A DNA stretch of 64,000 nucleotides from UBA10438 sp964432155 (GTDB taxonomy: Bacteria > Bacteroidota > Ignavibacteria > Kapaibacteriales > Kapaibacteriaceae), in NCBI GenBank assembly GCA_964432155.1, contig CAYSMF010000007.1, positions 43,028 to 107,027 on the forward strand, in the 5' to 3' direction. Under the pieces are notes generated by a model. The model worked only from the letters and a program-made list of their open reading frames with translations. It searched no databases and was not told the DNA's origin. A program made the translations under genes and the position numbers. Below are positions 16,638-25,095 of this stretch, one piece after another (position 1 is the first letter of the stretch; every line of letters starts with the position of its first letter).

Positions 16638-17579
16638 ATGCATCGTCGCCGATTTCTTGCCGCAACCATTGGAGCATCAGCACTTGCTGCACATCGCTTG
16701 CAGGGCGAGATGTTTGCACCATCGAAGCCGGTGGTGATATCGACATGGAACTTTGGTGTGCGCGCGAACGTGGAATCGCTTCGTGTGCTGCGCGAGGGCG
16801 GAAGCGTACTCGATGCAGTGGAGCGCGGCGTGATGGTGATCGAGGCGGATGATTCGAATGGAAGTGTGGGTCTGGGTGGACTCCCCGATCGCGATGGGAA
16901 CGTAACGCTTGATGCGTGCATCATGCATGGCGATGGTCGCGCGGGCTCGGTGTGTTTTGTGCAAGGTATCAAACACCCGATCTCGGTAGCGCGCATGGTG
17001 ATGGAGCAGACGCCACATGTGATGCTGGTGGGAAAAGGGGCTGAGCAGTTCGCACGTGAACACGGCATCACGCAACGCGAGAATACGCTGACGCCTGCAT
17101 CACGCGAGGCATGGACGAAGTGGCTCGCTGAGAAGAAGTACAAGCCCGTGATCAACATCGAGAATCACGATACGATCGGCTTGCTCGCACTTGATCAGAA
17201 TGCAACACTCGCTGGTGCATGCACCACGAGTGGACTCGCCTTTAAGATGCACGGACGTGTGGGCGACTCACCGATCATTGGTGCTGGACTCTTTGTCGAT
17301 GGCGATGTCGGGGGCGCTACATGCACGGGTCTCGGCGAGGCAGTGCTGCGCACGTTGGCATCACATCTCGCCGTTGAACGCATGCGTGTTGGCGACTCAC
17401 CGCAGCAAGCATGTGAAGTGGCAATCAAACGCGTTGTTGCAAAGAACCCCGCATGGCGCGAACTCCAAGTGGGAATTCTCGCGCTTCACCGCGATGGTTC
17501 GCATGGGGCGTACAGTATTCAACCCGGGTTTACGTACGCGCTCAACGACGATGTGCGGACGGCAGCATCATTTGTGTGA
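16638..17579 (+). CDS. N4-(beta-N-acetylglucosaminyl)-L-asparaginase / isoaspartyl peptidase family (Ntn hydrolase), Tat signal
   Basis: 313 residues from ATG 16638, preceded by a GGAG-like stretch. An in-frame ATG at 16605 lies at the very end of the upstream terminator. The N-terminus MHRRRFLAATIGASALAA is a twin-arginine signal, so the enzyme is exported folded. The self-cleavage site is in HDTIGLLAL, where the Thr becomes the N-terminal nucleophile, and a downstream GGATCTGLGE loop is typical of aspartylglucosaminidases. Such enzymes cleave the GlcNAc-Asn bond or isoaspartyl peptides; which one is used here is not decidable. It would be a periplasmic scavenging enzyme. Confidence 0.87.
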   Translation: MHRRRFLAATIGASALAAHRLQGEMFAPSKPVVISTWNFGVRANVESLRVLREGGSVLDAVERGVMVIEADDSNGSVGLGGLPDRDGNVTLDACIMHGDGRAGSVCFVQGIKHPISVARMVMEQTPHVMLVGKGAEQFAREHGITQRENTLTPASREAWTKWLAEKKYKPVINIENHDTIGLLALDQNATLAGACTTSGLAFKMHGRVGDSPIIGAGLFVDGDVGGATCTGLGEAVLRTLASHLAVERMRVGDSPQQACEVAIKRVVAKNPAWRELQVGILALHRDGSHGAYSIQPGFTYALNDDVRTAASFV

Positions 17580-17585
17580 TGTGCG

Positions 17586-17612
17586 ATGCCGGGAAAGTAT
17601 AGTACCCGGCAT
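17586..17612. repeat. 27-bp palindromic repeat, copy 2
   Basis: ATGCCGGG and CCCGGCAT flank AAAGTATAGTA. It is the exact reverse complement of copy 3, which begins 13 bases further on. Together they can form one 27-bp perfect stem in the space between two convergent genes. Confidence 0.85.
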
Positions 17613-17625
17613 TCATCAAGGTTCC

Positions 17626-17652
17626 ATGCCGGGTACTATACTTTCCCGGCAT
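17626..17652. repeat. 27-bp palindromic repeat, copy 3 (inverted)
   Basis: An exact inverted copy of 17586-17612. It ends one base before the stop codon of the minus-strand gene at 17654, so the pair may act as a bidirectional terminator or mRNA 3'-end stabiliser despite lacking T-runs. Confidence 0.85.
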
Positions 17653-17653
17653 C

Positions 17654-17917
17654 TCACTCTTCAACGTCGTCGTCCGGACCCGGACCGAGGAAGATGGCAA
17701 AGCCTTCTTGCGCGATGATCTTCTTCACAAGGTTCAACGCTTGCTTGTCCGACGGAAACGAGTCTTCCCAGACCGATGAATGGTCGTGGTCGTCGACAAC
17801 CTCGAGATACCAGTCAGTGCCACCCTTCTCGCGATAGATGTACACATCGATCGATCGATCGTGTTCGGTGATCGTTTGCGTCAACGGAGAATACTCAAGC
17901 TCGGGTTCGGTGTTCAT
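17654..17917 (-). CDS. Small acidic protein, unknown function
   Basis: 87 residues. ATG 17917 overlaps the stop of the upstream yhcH-like gene as ATGA, so it is preferred over a longer start at 17950. The sequence alternates strand-like segments (SIDVYIYREKGGTDWYLEVV) with a helix (DKQALNLVKKII) and ends in acidic DDDVEE. It resembles small uncharacterised proteins with an LEVVD...VW core found in many proteobacteria, but I cannot name a family. No signal peptide. Tight coupling to the YhcH-family gene suggests a shared role. Confidence 0.7.
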   Translation of the reverse strand: MNTEPELEYSPLTQTITEHDRSIDVYIYREKGGTDWYLEVVDDHDHSSVWEDSFPSDKQALNLVKKIIAQEGFAIFLGPGPDDDVEE

Positions 17918-18366
17918 TGCATGTACGAAGTGTGAACCTTGAAAATACACTTTCGTACGGCATTCGCCGGCGGCTGCGGTGCATGCGCATCATCGGGATA
18001 CAACACCACAGCAGTTCCTTCCGCAACATGAACGCGCGTTGCTGGAACGTCTGCATAGAATTCAATGTCAGCCTCAACATCGTACGGCTTCGTCACGTGC
18101 ACGCACGATGCTTGTGATGACCACAGGATGTCGAACGATCCGCGCAACGCGATCTGCACGTCGATGTACTGTCGGTGCGCTTCAAGCGGCGCCGCCTCAT
18201 CACGATGCACATCGTCGGCAACTATCACAAAGCACATGTCGCCATCCACATCATACCGACCAGGCTCGGCAGTTTCAAGGTCGTGCGCAGCGAGGAACTC
18301 ACGCACGCGACCAAACCACGGCAAATGTGCGAAGGCAGAAGGCGAAGTAAGTCTGTCGACGATCAT
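17914..18366 (-). CDS. YhcH/YjgK/YiaL family protein (DUF386)
   Basis: 150 residues from ATG 18366, since family members start MIVDRL. The frame is open for 53 more codons upstream, but that part is unlike the family. Conserved features include EAHRQYIDVQIALRG and HAPQ near the C-terminus, from the double-stranded beta-helix with a bound metal. Some members help interconvert or anomerise sialic acids and other sugars, such as the NanQ/YhcH anomerase. No sialic-acid genes lie nearby, so the substrate is unknown. It is divergent from the baeRF-type gene, with a 179-base shared upstream region. Confidence 0.82.
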   Translation of the reverse strand: MIVDRLTSPSAFAHLPWFGRVREFLAAHDLETAEPGRYDVDGDMCFVIVADDVHRDEAAPLEAHRQYIDVQIALRGSFDILWSSQASCVHVTKPYDVEADIEFYADVPATRVHVAEGTAVVLYPDDAHAPQPPANAVRKCIFKVHTSYMQ

Positions 18367-18545
18367 GGGGCCTGGAGGATGTGTACCGAATACCACGAGT
18401 TTACGACATGAAGCCGTGCAATCGTTCTCCAGCCACCGCGTCATGCAAACAATGCGAACCTGACGTTTGTCATAGTTCGATTCGGTAGAACTCACGAATC
18501 TTGATGCAGTAGTAGGTCGATACATTCACCATATCGGAGACAAGG

Positions 18546-19682
18546 ATGAAGACGGATCTCCAAGTTGTAATCCAGCAGGTCATGCATCATCAGCAGGCAC
18601 CGTGCGCAAGCCTCTATCTTTCCACGCATCGCACGCAACCAGAACGTCGCGACGATCCTACGCGCTACCGCAATCTGGTGCGTGAGATTCGTGACTCGCT
18701 GAGCACGGCATACTCACCGGCAATGGTTGCAGAGCTGATCGCCCCGTTCGAACACCTTGAGCGCAACGAAGAGTTCTGGAACGCGCGTACTGAAGGTATC
18801 GTGGTGTTTCGCTCACCCGATATGTTCCTGCGTTTTCACGTCGACCGTCCTGTTGGCGACCTCGCAATTGTTGCAGATACGTTTCACGTGAAGCCACTTC
18901 TCAAACTATTGCAGACGAGTGATCGCTATCACGTGCTCACACTCACGCGCGATTCAGCACATCTGTATGTGGGCGATCGCGACGACATCGAAGAGGTCGA
19001 CCTCGGACCAGATGCACCAATGACGATGGAAAAAGCGCTTGGCACCGAACTCACTGAGCGCGGTTTCTCACGCTCTAACTCAGGGGGCACGGAGCGCTCT
19101 GTCGGACACACTACAACGTCGGATGAAGTTGAGCTCGATACCGAGAAATTCTTCCGCATTGTTGACCGCACAGTGATTGAGCGCGCATCGCGCAATGATG
19201 GACTGCCCGTGATTCTCTGTGGTGTTGCTGAACTCGTCGGCGAGTTTCGTCGAATCACACGCAATCAGAAAATTCTTGGTGACGCAATCGTCACGCATCC
19301 GCACGCGCTGGATCGGCGTGAGATGACCAAGCGCGCATGGTCGATTATCGAACCTCTGGCGAAGCAACGGAGTCTCAATCTGATCGACCTCTACCGCAAT
19401 GCCGCAAATAAGTGGAACGGACTCGACGACATCGTGCAAGTGGCACATGCCGCCGTAGAAGGTCGCATCGACACACTCCTTGTTGAAGACCAACGCGAAG
19501 TACCAGGAAAAATCCATCCCGTCACCGGCGAAATCACATTCGACGATCTGAGTCAGCCAGATATCGACGACGTACTCGACGATCTGGCAGTGATGGTGAT
19601 GCGCATGAAGGGCACCGTGCATGTGCTTCCTGCACAGGCCATGCCGACAGCCACAGGCGTAGCGGCGATCCTTCGGTACTAA
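18546..19682 (+). CDS. baeRF-type protein (bacterial homologue of archaeo-eukaryotic release factor eRF1)
   Basis: 378 residues, no signal peptide. The pattern ASLYLSTHRTQPERRDD at the N-terminus, then FRSPDMFLRF, a FHVKPLLKLLQ segment, and a C-terminal eRF1-domain-3-like region fits the bacterial baeRF families (closest by memory to baeRF3). These families share the fold of the middle and C-terminal eRF1 domains. They are proposed to act on stalled or idle ribosomes, and the related factor Balon binds hibernating ribosomes. A GGQ peptide-release motif is not present: the only similar local stretch is SGGTERS, so hydrolysis of peptidyl-tRNA is unlikely by the usual mechanism. Family assignment is from pattern memory and needs a profile search. 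Confidence 0.72.
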   Translation: MKTDLQVVIQQVMHHQQAPCASLYLSTHRTQPERRDDPTRYRNLVREIRDSLSTAYSPAMVAELIAPFEHLERNEEFWNARTEGIVVFRSPDMFLRFHVDRPVGDLAIVADTFHVKPLLKLLQTSDRYHVLTLTRDSAHLYVGDRDDIEEVDLGPDAPMTMEKALGTELTERGFSRSNSGGTERSVGHTTTSDEVELDTEKFFRIVDRTVIERASRNDGLPVILCGVAELVGEFRRITRNQKILGDAIVTHPHALDRREMTKRAWSIIEPLAKQRSLNLIDLYRNAANKWNGLDDIVQVAHAAVEGRIDTLLVEDQREVPGKIHPVTGEITFDDLSQPDIDDVLDDLAVMVMRMKGTVHVLPAQAMPTATGVAAILRY

Positions 19683-19721
19683 GCATGTGTTGGTGGGTGT
19701 AACCGTAGCATGCTGTGAGGG

Positions 19722-19729
19722 TATCTTGC
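19722..19729 (+). promoter_or_regulatory. TATCTTGC box 3 nt before a start codon
   Basis: TATCTTGC then AGC then ATG 19733, almost identical to the arrangement at 9532-9545. It predicts a leaderless transcript. Confidence 0.4.
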
Positions 19730-19732
19730 AGC

Positions 19733-20491
19733 ATGCTACGTCGCTTTCTCCTCCTCGCCCTCGTAACCGTGAGCATCGCTGCCTGCGCAGACTATGTGAA
19801 CGGACCCTTTCATCCACGCGGTGGAGATGACGACGACTACACGTCCGATACCACGGGCGGTTCGAACGACACCACTGGTGGCGGCACCGATACAACGTCG
19901 GGTCCGACCGACACCACCGTGTGCTTCACACGCGACATCCTGCCAATCCTGATCTCGAACTGCACCATGGCCGAGTGCCATGATGCGATCAACCCCGAGG
20001 AAGACGTCGACCTTACGTCGTACACGTCGATTATGCAGGGGCGTGAGCGCATCGTACGTGCTGGCAACCCCGCCGAATCCAAGCTCTACCGCTCCCTGAT
20101 TGAAACCGATCGCGACGAAATCATGCCTCCCCCACCTCGGTCGCTCACGGCGGAACAGATCGCCCTGGTTGCCCGCTGGATTCGCGAGGGGGCTCGCAAT
20201 CGCGACTGCTCCAATGACAACACCGGCTGCGACACAGCAAACGTGACCTACACGACGCACATCCAGCCAATCATGCAGCGGTCGTGCAATGGCTGCCACA
20301 GTGGTACAAACCCGAGCGCAGGTATCAACCTGACCGACCGTGCCGTTGTTGCGTCGATGGCCACGTCGGGTCGACTCTATGGTTCGATGGCGCATAGCCC
20401 TGGCTTTGCAGCCATGCCGCCAAGCGGTGGCAAGCTCGACGACTGCACCCTGGCTACCATCCAGGCATGGAAGCAGCAGGGTCTGCGATAG
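19733..20491 (+). CDS. Lipoprotein with two c-type cytochrome-like domains
   Basis: 252 residues from ATG 19733. Lipobox VSIAAC is at the N-terminus, followed by an Asp/Thr/Gly low-complexity linker with repeated DTT. Two similar domains follow, each starting with a strand and a Cys-His motif: CTMAECH in the first (a CX4CH variant) and CNGCH in the second (classical CX2CH). Each continues with SKLY or GRLY and an MPP segment, as in planctomycete-type cytochrome domains. The MPP methionines may be axial ligands. It would be an outer-membrane-anchored electron carrier or haem protein. No oxidase genes flank it. Confidence 0.75.
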   Translation: MLRRFLLLALVTVSIAACADYVNGPFHPRGGDDDDYTSDTTGGSNDTTGGGTDTTSGPTDTTVCFTRDILPILISNCTMAECHDAINPEEDVDLTSYTSIMQGRERIVRAGNPAESKLYRSLIETDRDEIMPPPPRSLTAEQIALVARWIREGARNRDCSNDNTGCDTANVTYTTHIQPIMQRSCNGCHSGTNPSAGINLTDRAVVASMATSGRLYGSMAHSPGFAAMPPSGGKLDDCTLATIQAWKQQGLR

Positions 20492-20555
20492 ACCCAATCC
20501 GAGCTAAGGCTCGATAAATCATGAACTTCCGTTCATCGACAATCCGCTCGCCGGT

Positions 20556-20587
20556 TTGCCGTCCTATGCCCCATCGGCGTATATTTG
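20556..20587 (+). promoter_or_regulatory. Candidate promoter for the lytic transglycosylase (TTG - 21 nt - TATATTTG)
   Basis: TTG 20556-20558 and TATATTTG 20580-20587 with a 21-base spacer, a good -33/-7 pair. The start codon is 45 bases downstream, with GAAGGAAACGG before it. Confidence 0.55.
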
Positions 20588-20632
20588 TGCTTTCTGCGCT
20601 ACGGCGCACTTCTCCCCTGTTGAAGGAAACGG

Positions 20633-22876
20633 ATGAGCCTGAGGATCGGCACCAACACACGAGGATTGTGGCTCCTGGCCGCCCTGTTGGTGTGCATCCT
20701 GTTCGAATCGTCGGCTATCCCTGGCTCTGAAACCCCAAGCACCGGTCCGGCCGTCAAAACGAGTCGTCCGCCAATCCCCGATTCTGCCCGAAAGCGCCCG
20801 GTGTTTCCGGACGAATTCAGCGATCTCGACGAAGATGCGTCGGTCGCCGGCGAATGGGACCCCGAAGTCACGAACAACCTCGATCGTGCCCGAAAGCGCT
20901 ACCTCAAGGCGCTCTCACTTGTCGAGCAGAAGGATACCGCACTGGCTGCCGAGCAGTTCGAAGCGGCAATCGCAGAACTCAACAACCTTGCATCGTACCC
21001 GCGCATCGAGGAGAACCTCGACTTCACGGATCTCGTGCAGGCAGTGATTGAGGACTACGAGTCGTACATCCAGAACATCGACAACCTCAACGAAAACTCG
21101 TCGGTGTTCATCCTTCGTGAACGCCTTTTCGAAGAGATCGAGTCAACCAAGCCTACCGTCGAGACTATCGCAGTGCCGGCTCCAGAGCCACCGAAGACGC
21201 TGCCTACCACAACGATTCCGCTGACGTATAACGAGTTTGTGCAGAAGAACATCGAGTTCTTCGCCAGCCGTCCGGTCGGACGTAAGTTCATGCGCGTATC
21301 GCTTGAGCGCACTGGACGGTGGTTCGAGATGATTAAGCGCATCGCTGCGGAAGAAAACATGCCACCCGAAATCGCGCATCTCGCCATCGTCGAATCAGGC
21401 CTTTCACCAAATGCTCTCTCGCGCGTTGGTGCGATGGGCATGTGGCAGTTCATGCAACCAACCGGTGAAGAATACGATCTCGACGTAACGTACTGGGTTG
21501 ATGAACGTCGTGATCCCGAGAAGGCAACACGCGCTGCGATGCGCTTCTTGAAGGACCTCTACAACGATCTCGGCGATTGGCATCTCGCGCTGGCGGCATA
21601 CAACTGCGGAGCGGGTGGCGTGCGTCGAGCGATTCGTAAGTCTGGACTCGACAAACCGGATTTCTGGCAGGTGCGTCCGTTCCTTCCACGCGAAACACAG
21701 CAATACGTCCCACGCTTCATCGCTACATCGCTCATCGCTGCGAATCGCGAGCAGTATGGGTTTGGCGACGACTCCATCAAGCTGCATGCGCCGCACGAGT
21801 ACGAGACGGTTACGGTAACAGAGGCAGTGCAATTCTCCGCGCTCGCGCAGTGCGCTGGGATGACCGTTGATTCGCTCCGAGAATTCAACCCCGAGCTCGT
21901 CCGCAAGGCAACGCCGCCATCTGGCGCGTACAACCTGAAGATTCGTAAGGGCGCAGCCGAAGAGTTCCGCAAACGCTATGCTGCGCTCACGGAAGAGGAC
22001 AAGCGTCCGTTCATCACGCACAAGGTTGGTCGTGGCGAAACGCTCGTCTCGATTGCACGACGCTACGGCGTATCGGGTGCAGAGCTCGCCGAGCTGAATA
22101 GCCTTAGCGGATACAAGGCGAAGCTCCGTCGCGGCTCGATGCTCCGTATTCCATCGACATCGGCCACACGTCAAGCAGCTGAACAAGCGTCCGAACCAGA
22201 AGCACGGCCGACACCTACACCGGCAACAAAGACTACCGAAACGGCCACGGCACCGACAACAGCGCCAGCCACGTCGACAACAGCAGCGCCAACATCATCG
22301 ACGTCCACGTCTGCATCGGGAACCACGCGTACACACCATGTTGTGCGCTCGGGCGAGAGCCTCACAGCAATCGCACGTCGGTATCTGGTAAGTCTGTCAG
22401 ATCTGCGAACCTGGAATGGCCTTACAGCAGGCTCTGACAACATTCGCATTGGCGACACGCTCGTGGTTGCCATCAATGCCACGCCTGCCGCACGCGAACC
22501 AAAGGTGGAGCAACTCACTGTGACGCGCACCGTGGAGCACCGTGTTCGCAAGGGCGAAACGCTGCAACTGCTCGCATCGCGGTACGAAACATCCATCGAC
22601 CGTATTCGCGCGCTCAATCGCATGAAGCGCAATTCCGCATTGAAGCTCGGCACAACGATCACCATCGAGACAAGCCTGTCGAAGCGTCAACTGGCCACGC
22701 TTGCCGAGGAAGCAGAGCGGGCCGACCGTCCGTCGAGCTACCGCGTAAAGTCTGGCGACACCCTCACGGAGATCGCCGAACGGTTCGGCACCACGATCGA
22801 TGCCCTCAAGGCGAAGAATCCAGCCCTGCGTCGATCTGCAAATGTTCGTCGCGGACAGGTGCTCAAGCTCAACTAG
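20633..22876 (+). CDS. MltD-like lytic murein transglycosylase with four LysM domains
   Basis: 747 residues. An N-terminal hydrophobic segment (12-25) is followed by a charged helical region. The SLT domain (about 225-345) has the catalytic Glu254 in IVESGLSP, with GAMGMWQFM and AAYNCGAGGV as expected for family 1D. Four LysM domains lie at about 461-507, 567-612, 634-679 and 701-746, after a Thr/Pro/Ala-rich linker (510-562). The enzyme cleaves peptidoglycan glycan strands in the periplasm with release of 1,6-anhydromuropeptides. Four LysMs is at the upper end for MltD relatives and suggests tight binding to the wall. Confidence 0.93.
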   Translation: MSLRIGTNTRGLWLLAALLVCILFESSAIPGSETPSTGPAVKTSRPPIPDSARKRPVFPDEFSDLDEDASVAGEWDPEVTNNLDRARKRYLKALSLVEQKDTALAAEQFEAAIAELNNLASYPRIEENLDFTDLVQAVIEDYESYIQNIDNLNENSSVFILRERLFEEIESTKPTVETIAVPAPEPPKTLPTTTIPLTYNEFVQKNIEFFASRPVGRKFMRVSLERTGRWFEMIKRIAAEENMPPEIAHLAIVESGLSPNALSRVGAMGMWQFMQPTGEEYDLDVTYWVDERRDPEKATRAAMRFLKDLYNDLGDWHLALAAYNCGAGGVRRAIRKSGLDKPDFWQVRPFLPRETQQYVPRFIATSLIAANREQYGFGDDSIKLHAPHEYETVTVTEAVQFSALAQCAGMTVDSLREFNPELVRKATPPSGAYNLKIRKGAAEEFRKRYAALTEEDKRPFITHKVGRGETLVSIARRYGVSGAELAELNSLSGYKAKLRRGSMLRIPSTSATRQAAEQASEPEARPTPTPATKTTETATAPTTAPATSTTAAPTSSTSTSASGTTRTHHVVRSGESLTAIARRYLVSLSDLRTWNGLTAGSDNIRIGDTLVVAINATPAAREPKVEQLTVTRTVEHRVRKGETLQLLASRYETSIDRIRALNRMKRNSALKLGTTITIETSLSKRQLATLAEEAERADRPSSYRVKSGDTLTEIAERFGTTIDALKAKNPALRRSANVRRGQVLKLN

Positions 22877-22892
22877 ATCGGCCTGCAGCCCG

Positions 22893-22900
22893 TATCTTTG
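22893..22900 (+). promoter_or_regulatory. TATCTTTG -7 element, 6 nt before a start codon
   Basis: A perfect TAnnTTTG. CCGACC separates it from ATG 22907. An in-frame TTG start at 22898 falls inside the element itself, which supports ATG 22907 as the real start and a leaderless transcript. Confidence 0.5.
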
Positions 22901-22906
22901 CCGACC

Positions 22907-23887
22907 ATGCATGCCATCATTCCCGTAGCCGGTATCGGCACCCGACTTCGCCCCTTCACACACACGCTGCCCAAAGTGTTGGTCAACGTCGCGGGCAAGC
23001 CAATTCTGGGTCATATCCTCGACACCCTTGTTGCACAAGGCGTCACGAGCGCGACCATCATCACGGGGTACAAAGGCGAACTCGTCGAAGACTATGTGAC
23101 ATCGAACTACACGCTCGATGTAACGTTTGTTGAGCAAGACGAGATGCTTGGTCTCGGTCACGCCATCTGGTGTGCACGCGAATCACTCGGCGATGCACCG
23201 GTACTTATCATCCTTGGCGATACCGTGTTTGATGTTGATCTGTCGGTGCTTTCGTCGCGACAGTTCTCGTCCCTCGGTGTGAAGTATGTCGACGATCCAC
23301 GTCGCTTCGGTGTGGTGATTGAAGAAGGGGGCTTTGTAAGCCGCCTCGTCGAAAAGCCAGAAACACCTGTGTCGAACATGGCCATCGTTGGACTCTACTA
23401 CATCAGCCGTCCAACAGAGTTGCGCAACGCGCTGGAGACACTCATCACGAACGACCTGCGCACAAAGGGCGAGTACCAACTCACCGACGCGCTGCAACTG
23501 ATGGTTGATCGCGGAGAGAAGTTCACAACGTTCTCGGTTGATGGCTGGTATGATTGCGGCAAGCCCGAAACGCTGCTGCAAACAAATCGCTTCCTGCTTA
23601 CCAAGCGCAACGCAATGCCAACTGCACCGCAGGGCTGCGTGTTTGTGCCTCCTGTGCATGTGGATCCTTCTGCGATTGTCGAGCACTCCGTGATTGGACC
23701 CTACGCATCGATCTCGAAGGGTGCTGTTGTACGTAACGCCATTGTGCGCGACAGCATCATCAGCGATGCAGCTACCGTATCCGACATTGCACTTGATCAG
23801 TCGATCATCGGCGAGAATGCCGAAGTAACTGGTCGCTTCTCATCGATCAACATCGGCGACGCTTCAATCGTCCGACTCTCACAGTAA
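22907..23887 (+). CDS. Sugar-1-phosphate nucleotidyltransferase (RmlA/GlmU-type)
   Basis: 326 residues. The nucleotide-binding loop PVAGIGTRLRPFTHTLPK sits at residues about 6-23, then VEQDEMLGLGHAI and LGDTVF follow as in glucose-1-phosphate thymidylyl- or uridylyltransferases. The last 90 residues form a left-handed beta-helix with hexapeptide repeats, which commonly carry a second acyltransferase activity or aid oligomerisation. It activates a sugar phosphate for envelope polysaccharide synthesis. The exact sugar and nucleotide cannot be told from sequence. It is followed 37 bases later by metK. Confidence 0.87.
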   Translation: MHAIIPVAGIGTRLRPFTHTLPKVLVNVAGKPILGHILDTLVAQGVTSATIITGYKGELVEDYVTSNYTLDVTFVEQDEMLGLGHAIWCARESLGDAPVLIILGDTVFDVDLSVLSSRQFSSLGVKYVDDPRRFGVVIEEGGFVSRLVEKPETPVSNMAIVGLYYISRPTELRNALETLITNDLRTKGEYQLTDALQLMVDRGEKFTTFSVDGWYDCGKPETLLQTNRFLLTKRNAMPTAPQGCVFVPPVHVDPSAIVEHSVIGPYASISKGAVVRNAIVRDSIISDAATVSDIALDQSIIGENAEVTGRFSSINIGDASIVRLSQ

Positions 23888-23924
23888 CTGAACAATTCTC
23901 GCTCCATCACTTTTCTTCGGTTTC

Positions 23925-25067
23925 ATGCAGTACATCTTCACCTCTGAGTCGGTATCCGAAGGACATCCCGACAAGGTTTGCGATCAGGTATCTGACGCCG
24001 TCCTCGATGAAGTTCTTGCCAACGATCCAACTGGACGCGTTGCGTGCGAATGTTTTGCAACAACAGGTATGATCGTTGTTGGTGGCGAGATCACAACAAC
24101 GCACTACATCGATCTTCCGAAGCTCGTGCGCAAGGTTATTCGCGAGATCGGCTACGATCGCGGTGAGTATCGCTTCGAAGCAGATTCATGCGCAGTGCTC
24201 AACGTGATCAACAGCCAATCACCTGACATCGCTGCCGGAGTCGACACGGGCGGTGCTGGCGACCAAGGCATGATGTTTGGCTATGCGTCGAACGAGAACG
24301 ACGAGTACATGCCAACAGCGATTCACCTCTCGCACAAGCTCGTCAAGCGCTTGGCCGACATTCGCAAGAACGAATCGGCCCTGATGCCGTACCTCCGTCC
24401 TGACGCAAAGGCGCAGGTTTCTGTGGTCTATGGCGACAACGGCGAAATCGTGAGCGTTGATACCATCGTGGTGTCGACACAGCACGATCCAATGAACAAT
24501 GCGCAAGCACGCATCACAGAAGACGTGATCGAGAATGTGGTCAAGGCCGTCATTCCTGAGCACCTTATCACAGCAGACACCAAGTATCACGTAAACCCAA
24601 CAGGCGTGTTTGAAATCGGTGGACCGCACGGCGACACCGGTCTGACAGGCCGCAAGATCATCGTTGACACATACGGTGGCCGTGCGCCACACGGTGGCGG
24701 TGCCTTCTCGGGTAAGGATCCAACGAAGGTTGACCGTTCGGCTGCCTATGCTGCGCGCCACCTTGCCAAGAACATCGTTGCCGCAGGCATTGCCCGCGAG
24801 TGCACCATTCAGCTTGCCTACGCCATTGGCGTGGCCCAGCCGGTGTCGATCAACGTGAACATGCACGGTACATCAGCCGTGAACGAGCGCGAGCTCGAAG
24901 CCTTCATCTGGAAGGAAATCGATCTCACGCCAGCTGGTATCATCAAGCGCCTCAACCTCCGTCGCCCGATCTACCGTCCGACAGCCGCCTACGGTCATTT
25001 TGGACGTCATGAGTTCCCGTGGGAACATCTTGACCTCCGTGACGTGTTTGCTAAGAACTTTGCCTGA
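23925..25067 (+). CDS. metK: S-adenosylmethionine synthetase
   Basis: 380 residues, full length. It starts MQYIFTSESVSEGHPDKVCD with the ATP-site motif, then GAGDQGMMFGYA and GGGAFSGKDPTKVDRS, the two phosphate-binding loops. It makes SAM from methionine and ATP. The SAH hydrolase gene follows after 28 bases, so the two ends of the methyl cycle are probably coexpressed. Confidence 0.97.
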   Translation: MQYIFTSESVSEGHPDKVCDQVSDAVLDEVLANDPTGRVACECFATTGMIVVGGEITTTHYIDLPKLVRKVIREIGYDRGEYRFEADSCAVLNVINSQSPDIAAGVDTGGAGDQGMMFGYASNENDEYMPTAIHLSHKLVKRLADIRKNESALMPYLRPDAKAQVSVVYGDNGEIVSVDTIVVSTQHDPMNNAQARITEDVIENVVKAVIPEHLITADTKYHVNPTGVFEIGGPHGDTGLTGRKIIVDTYGGRAPHGGGAFSGKDPTKVDRSAAYAARHLAKNIVAAGIARECTIQLAYAIGVAQPVSINVNMHGTSAVNERELEAFIWKEIDLTPAGIIKRLNLRRPIYRPTAAYGHFGRHEFPWEHLDLRDVFAKNFA

Positions 25068-25095
25068 TCACTTTCTCACTCCCAATACACCTCGT

